NCBI RefSeq assembly: GCF_001045555.1
Contig: NZ_LFBU01000001.1
Span: forward strand, 1,116,001 to 1,180,000
Source: Marinobacter subterrani
Lineage (GTDB): Bacteria; Pseudomonadota; Gammaproteobacteria; Pseudomonadales; Oleiphilaceae
Length of the DNA stretch: 64,000 bases
Direction: 5' to 3'
Under the pieces are notes generated by a model, which worked only from the letters and a program-made list of their open reading frames with translations, was not told where the DNA came from and searched no databases. Made by a program: the position numbers and the translations under genes. Shown piece by piece: positions 60,099 to 64,000 of the stretch. Each line of letters opens with the position of its first letter. Within the stretch, counting starts at the first letter, position 1.

Positions 60099-60779
60099 CT
60101 ATGCGGTCTTTTGACGCCCGGAACGCACTGGCCGGAGAACCAGTTCATCCAGACTGGTTTGCCGGACCATTTCAAGACCTTCCTCACCAGCCACCGACAA
60201 CCCCATATCCCGGAGAATGCCGTCCGCCACATCGTAGACAAAACCATGCACCGTCAAGGGCTGGCCTCGCTTCCAGGCGTCCTGCACGATACTGTTCTGG
60301 CAGACATGCCCCACCTGTTCAACGACATTCAGTTCGCACAGACGGTCTATCCGGTCCTGCACGCCTGGCAGGGCATCGAGCACCTCCTGATGGCGGTCGC
60401 GCACGTCCTGCACGTGTCGCAGCCAGTTGCTGATCAGCCCGAAACCTTCATTCAACAGTGCCGCCCGGACACCACCACAGCCATAATGCCCCACCACCAG
60501 AATGTGCTTGACCTTCAGCACATCGATGGCGAACTGGAGCACCGACAGACAGTTGAAATCCGTGTGCACAACCACGTTGGCCACGTTCCGGTGGACAAAC
60601 AGCTCACCAGGCATCAAATCGACAATCTGGTTGGCCGGAACGCGACTGTCTGCACAGCCAATCCAGAGATATTCCGGGGCCTGCTGATTCGACAGCCGAT
60701 GGAAAAACTGCGGGTCCATGGCTTTGATGCCATCGGCCCAGTCGCGGTTCTTTTCAAGAAGGTGGTCAAGCTGACCCAT
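60099..60779 (-). CDS. can: Beta-class carbonic anhydrase
   Basis: A 226-residue cytoplasmic enzyme interconverting CO2 and bicarbonate. Zinc and active-site residues match E. coli Can by number: Cys42, Asp44 and Arg46 in GCADSRVPAN, His98 and Cys101 in VVGHYGCGG. No signal peptide is present. It is read in the same direction as the glutamate dehydrogenase gene upstream, 65 bases away. The 142-base gap to rsmC holds no feature I can support. Confidence 0.95.
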   Translation of the reverse strand: MGQLDHLLEKNRDWADGIKAMDPQFFHRLSNQQAPEYLWIGCADSRVPANQIVDLMPGELFVHRNVANVVVHTDFNCLSVLQFAIDVLKVKHILVVGHYGCGGVRAALLNEGFGLISNWLRHVQDVRDRHQEVLDALPGVQDRIDRLCELNVVEQVGHVCQNSIVQDAWKRGQPLTVHGFVYDVADGILRDMGLSVAGEEGLEMVRQTSLDELVLRPVRSGRQKTA

Positions 60780-60844
60780 TGTTCTACTCCGTTAAGTGGT
60801 TCCCCACCGCCGATTGAACGGGAATCATGCCCCCAAAGCAATAC

Positions 60845-63800
60845 CTAGATCGTCTGAGTCTCCGCCTCAACCTCGCCATGAGGCTGGTGCATGGTGGTCT
60901 GGGCCAGATCCAGAAGTTCCCGCAACGCCACCGAGAACATCGCATATTCCGGCTCTCGCACCCCCTTGAGCTCTGACAGCATGGATTTCCAGCGGTCAAT
61001 CATTGGCTGTTGCCGTGCCATCCAGGCCTCAACACAGGCCGGCACGTCCTCGGGTTTTTCCGCCAGCTTCAGTACCCCCGTGGTCAAGGCCCGCTGCTGC
61101 CAGTCCAGATCCTCACGGAAGCTTTCCCTGGCCAGTGCCTGCCAGTGAGAAGCGGGCGCCAGGGCGGCAATGGCATTGGCGAACCAGCTCAGATCAAGGC
61201 GGTCACCCAGTTCGTAGTACAGATTAGCAACCGTCTTCAATGGCATACCCGACGCTTCCTGCGCTTCGATAATGCCAAGGGATGAATACAGGTGCCCGGT
61301 GCCGGAAACCACAGACGCCAGCTCGGTCGGTAATCCCGCGTCCACCAGTCCCTGGTGCCGCTTCTCCCAACTGATCCGCGCCTGCTCGCCCAGATATTCC
61401 GGCAGGCCTGCGGTAATCGCCCACACGCTGTCGGCAAAGCGCTCCATGTGATTCTGGATACTCAGCTCCGCCCTGCGGTTACGCAACAGCCAGCGCACCG
61501 AGCGGCGCATCAGCCGCATCAGATCCTGCATCAGCTGCATCTGAAGCTGCGCCGGCACGTGGAAATCCAGATCTTCAATGCGGTCCCACCAGTTATCAAT
61601 CCGGAAAACGTCCCGGGCAATAATCCAGGCCAGCGCAATGGAGGCGGCGTCAGCACCGGTAGACTGATTAAGTCGCTCGACAAAGGTAATCCCCATGTGA
61701 TTAACCATGTCATTGGCAATCTGGGTGGCAATGATTTCGCGGCGTAACTGGTGTTCGCCCAGCTCCTTCGCAAATTTCTGGTTCAGGTCCCGCGGGAACA
61801 CCTTGAACATCTCGCCGGCCAGCATCGGGTCGTCTGGCAGTGAGCTGTTGATCAGGGTCTGCTTGAGATCGCCCTTCACATAGGAGATCAGCACCGACAG
61901 CTCAGGCCGGGTCAGCCCTTTCTTGTCCAGCTTTCGCTCAGACAGGGTGTCGTCATCCGGCAGGAACTCCAGGGCCCGATTCAGCTTACCCTCACTTTCC
62001 ATGGTGTTCATCAGCCGGCGATACTCTTCCAGCCGGGTTGCCGCATCCTCATTGGCAATACTGAGAGCCTGGGTCTGGCGGTAGTTATTTTTCAGGACCA
62101 GCTCCCCAACGTCGTCGGTCATTTCCTCCAGCATGATGTTGCGCTGCTTGAAGGTGAGGTCACCCATGGCCATTGCCCGGTTGAGCAGGATCTTCATGTT
62201 GACTTCATGGTCGGAGCAGTCAACGCCACCGGAGTTGTCGATGAAATCGGTATTCAGACGACCGCCCCTTAAGGCGTATTCAATGCGCCCGAGCTGTGTC
62301 AGCCCCAGGTTTCCACCCTCGCCGACCACCTTACAGCGCAGCTCGGCACCATTGATGCGCAGGCCATCGTTGGCCTTGTCGCCGACATCGCCATGGGATT
62401 CGCTCGTTGCCTTCACATAGGTGCCGATACCGCCCACCCAGAGCAGGTCCACCTGGGCCCTGAGAATATGAGAAATCAGCATATTCGGCGGTACCCGGTC
62501 AGACTTGATGTCCAGCAGCTTCTTCACTTCCGGGCTGACCGGAATTGACTTGGCACTCCGGCTGAAAACGCCGCCACCCCTGGAGATGAGTTTGGGGTCG
62601 TAATCGGTCCACGCAGACCGGGGCAAGGCGAACAGCCGCTTGCGCTCCTTGTAGCTCTGCTCCGGATCGGGCGCCGGATCGATAAAGATATGGATATGAT
62701 TGAACGCGGCCACCAGTTTGGTTTTTTCCGATGACAGCAGACCATTGCCGAACACGTCGCCGCCCATGTCACCAATGCCGATGGCGGTGAATTCGTCCAG
62801 CGCCGGGTTAATGCCCATTTCCCGGAAATGGCGCTCCACAGAAACCCAGGCACCCCGGGCGGTAATGCCCATCTTTTTGTGGTCGTAGCCATTACTTCCG
62901 CCGGAGGCAAAGGCATCGCCCATCCAGAAGCCGTATTCCGCAGCCAGGCCATTGGCAATGTCCGAGAAGGTTGCCGTACCCTTATCCGCGGCCACGACCA
63001 GGTAATGATCATCCTCATCGTGCCGGATGACTCGCTCCGGCGGCTGGATGCCGGCATCGACCAGGTTATCGGTGATATCCAGCAAGCCGCGGATAAAGGT
63101 TTTATAGGCTTCGATGCCCTCCGCCTGGAAGGCCTCGCGATCCGAAGGGTCTGGCAGCCACTTGGCGACAAAACCGCCTTTGGCACCGACCGGAACAATC
63201 ACCGCGTTCTTGACCTGCTGCGCCTTCACCAGGCCCAGAATCTCGGTCCGGTAATCCTCGAACCGGTCCGACCAGCGCAGGCCGCCCCGGGCCACCTTGC
63301 CGCCGCGCAGATGGACACCCTCTACCCTCGGCGAGTACACGAAGATCTCGAACATCGGCAGCGGCAGCGGCACATCCGGAATCTCTGAGGGATCGAACTT
63401 CACGCTGATGTAGGATTTCGGCCCGCCTGCCTCGTTCAACTGGTAATAGTTGGTGCGCAGGGTGGCCTGGATCAGTTCCAGGTAAAGTCGTAGCACCCGG
63501 TCTTCACTGAGGTTATCCACCTCTTCCAGGCCGGCGTTGAACTCAATCTCCAGCTTTTGCTGCGCGGCCTGGCACTTGCCCGGGCTCTGGTAACGGGCCG
63601 GATTGAAACGGACTTCGAAAAATTCCAGTAGCAGCCGGGTCAGCTCAACATGATTCACCAGCGTATTGGAGATAAAGGTCTGACTGTTGGAGAAACGGAT
63701 CTGGCGCATGTAACGGGCGTAGGTCCGCAGCAGCGCGATTTCCCGCCAGCTCATGTAGGACGACAGCAGCATCCGGTTGAAGGCGTCGTTTTCGGCCTCC

Positions 63801-64000
63801 CCATACCAGACCCGGCGGAACAACTCCTCGAAAATCGGCCGGATACGGTGAATATCCACCACATCGCCGGTGTGGGCCTGAAGGGTGAAATCGTGAATCC
63901 AGACCGCCTTGTTATTGCGGTTTGTCACGCCGAAGGGGTGCTCACCGAGAACCCGGAAGCCGAGATTATCGAAAATCGGCATCACGTCTGACAGCGGCAG
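60845..64000 (-). CDS. gdhB: NAD-specific glutamate dehydrogenase, large (about 180 kDa) type, 5' end outside window
   Basis: The C-terminal 1050 or so residues of a very large NAD-GDH are visible; the family has about 1600. The open frame reaches the window edge without a start, so the gene is cut by the window and not broken. The catalytic domain has GVHLRGGKVARGGLRWSDR, FEDYRTEILGLVKAQQVKN and VPVGAKGGFVAK, with the catalytic lysine. The NAD-binding part has IGDMGGDVFGNGLL, and a large helical C-terminal region follows. The enzyme oxidises glutamate to 2-oxoglutarate and ammonia and supports growth on amino acids, as known for Pseudomonas GdhB and Streptomyces homologues. Confidence 0.95.
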   Translation of the reverse strand: MPLSDVMPIFDNLGFRVLGEHPFGVTNRNNKAVWIHDFTLQAHTGDVVDIHRIRPIFEELFRRVWYGEAENDAFNRMLLSSYMSWREIALLRTYARYMRQIRFSNSQTFISNTLVNHVELTRLLLEFFEVRFNPARYQSPGKCQAAQQKLEIEFNAGLEEVDNLSEDRVLRLYLELIQATLRTNYYQLNEAGGPKSYISVKFDPSEIPDVPLPLPMFEIFVYSPRVEGVHLRGGKVARGGLRWSDRFEDYRTEILGLVKAQQVKNAVIVPVGAKGGFVAKWLPDPSDREAFQAEGIEAYKTFIRGLLDITDNLVDAGIQPPERVIRHDEDDHYLVVAADKGTATFSDIANGLAAEYGFWMGDAFASGGSNGYDHKKMGITARGAWVSVERHFREMGINPALDEFTAIGIGDMGGDVFGNGLLSSEKTKLVAAFNHIHIFIDPAPDPEQSYKERKRLFALPRSAWTDYDPKLISRGGGVFSRSAKSIPVSPEVKKLLDIKSDRVPPNMLISHILRAQVDLLWVGGIGTYVKATSESHGDVGDKANDGLRINGAELRCKVVGEGGNLGLTQLGRIEYALRGGRLNTDFIDNSGGVDCSDHEVNMKILLNRAMAMGDLTFKQRNIMLEEMTDDVGELVLKNNYRQTQALSIANEDAATRLEEYRRLMNTMESEGKLNRALEFLPDDDTLSERKLDKKGLTRPELSVLISYVKGDLKQTLINSSLPDDPMLAGEMFKVFPRDLNQKFAKELGEHQLRREIIATQIANDMVNHMGITFVERLNQSTGADAASIALAWIIARDVFRIDNWWDRIEDLDFHVPAQLQMQLMQDLMRLMRRSVRWLLRNRRAELSIQNHMERFADSVWAITAGLPEYLGEQARISWEKRHQGLVDAGLPTELASVVSGTGHLYSSLGIIEAQEASGMPLKTVANLYYELGDRLDLSWFANAIAALAPASHWQALARESFREDLDWQQRALTTGVLKLAEKPEDVPACVEAWMARQQPMIDRWKSMLSELKGVREPEYAMFSVALRELLDLAQTTMHQPHGEVEAETQTI

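Overview
The window reads as chromosomal core sequence of a moderately GC-rich marine gammaproteobacterium, most probably Marinobacter or a close relative. The assignment is an inference from gene content: a complete Na+-translocating NADH:quinone reductase operon, a PsrA-type regulator, an rne/rluC divergence, and a gap-mfd-csiV-MTIP-psrA block resembling the one I remember from Pseudomonas aeruginosa. No 16S gene is present to confirm it. Gene density is high, with many 4-base ATGA overlaps. No CRISPR array, prophage or complete insertion sequence is visible.

Layout. 1-8.1 kb: a HAD phosphatase (cut by the window edge) and rluC diverge from rne, which has a leader of about 530 nt with competing hairpins. 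A UPF0149 gene, a PHP phosphatase, a YciI protein, an SH3/coiled-coil membrane protein and a PilZ protein follow. 8.1-12 kb: ppsA-rraA, divergent from ppsR. 12-19.7 kb: an M16 metalloprotease, an unknown membrane protein, a MORN/PEGA protein, a membrane-anchored response regulator, a MocA-like nucleotidyltransferase and an unusual QueD-like protein. 19.7-23.5 kb: tRNA-Ala, tRNA-Glu, gltX, a Zur-controlled znuA and an AEC transporter. 23.7-26.9 kb: a large GAF/PAS/GGDEF/EAL protein. 26.9-30.4 kb: an AT-richer insert with a 36-codon ORF, a PLD-helicase-DUF3427 protein and a truncated methyltransferase. 30.5-37.5 kb: metabolic genes (thioesterase, HPP, nitronate monooxygenase, dusA, tal, terB, DAHP synthase, ugpQ). 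37.5-46.2 kb: sthA and the nqrABCDEF-apbE-nqrM operon. 46.5-55.8 kb: long-form GAPDH, mfd, csiV, MTIP, mscS, an L,D-transpeptidase and psrA. 55.9-64 kb: an unknown membrane protein, riboflavin synthase, rlmG, rsmC, a beta-carbonic anhydrase and the 3' two thirds of a large NAD-glutamate dehydrogenase.

How the genes connect. RNase E, its inhibitor RraA and an RNase AM-type PHP phosphatase lie within 9 kb. PEP synthase sits opposite its regulator PpsR. ApbE and NqrM serve maturation of the Nqr complex, and SthA downstream balances NADH and NADPH. Two paralogous rRNA methyltransferases for the two ribosomal subunits are neighbours. GluRS lies beside a tRNA-Glu gene.

The best candidates for something not yet described are: the AT-rich PLD-helicase operon with its tightly coupled 36-codon ORF and broken methyltransferase; a GGGGTCAGATGAA palindromic repeat family sitting in spacers between converging genes; a plus-strand terminator and hairpin with no gene to terminate (candidate small RNA near 58.85 kb); mutually exclusive hairpins in the rne leader; and the MORN/PEGA protein next to a tail-anchored receiver protein.
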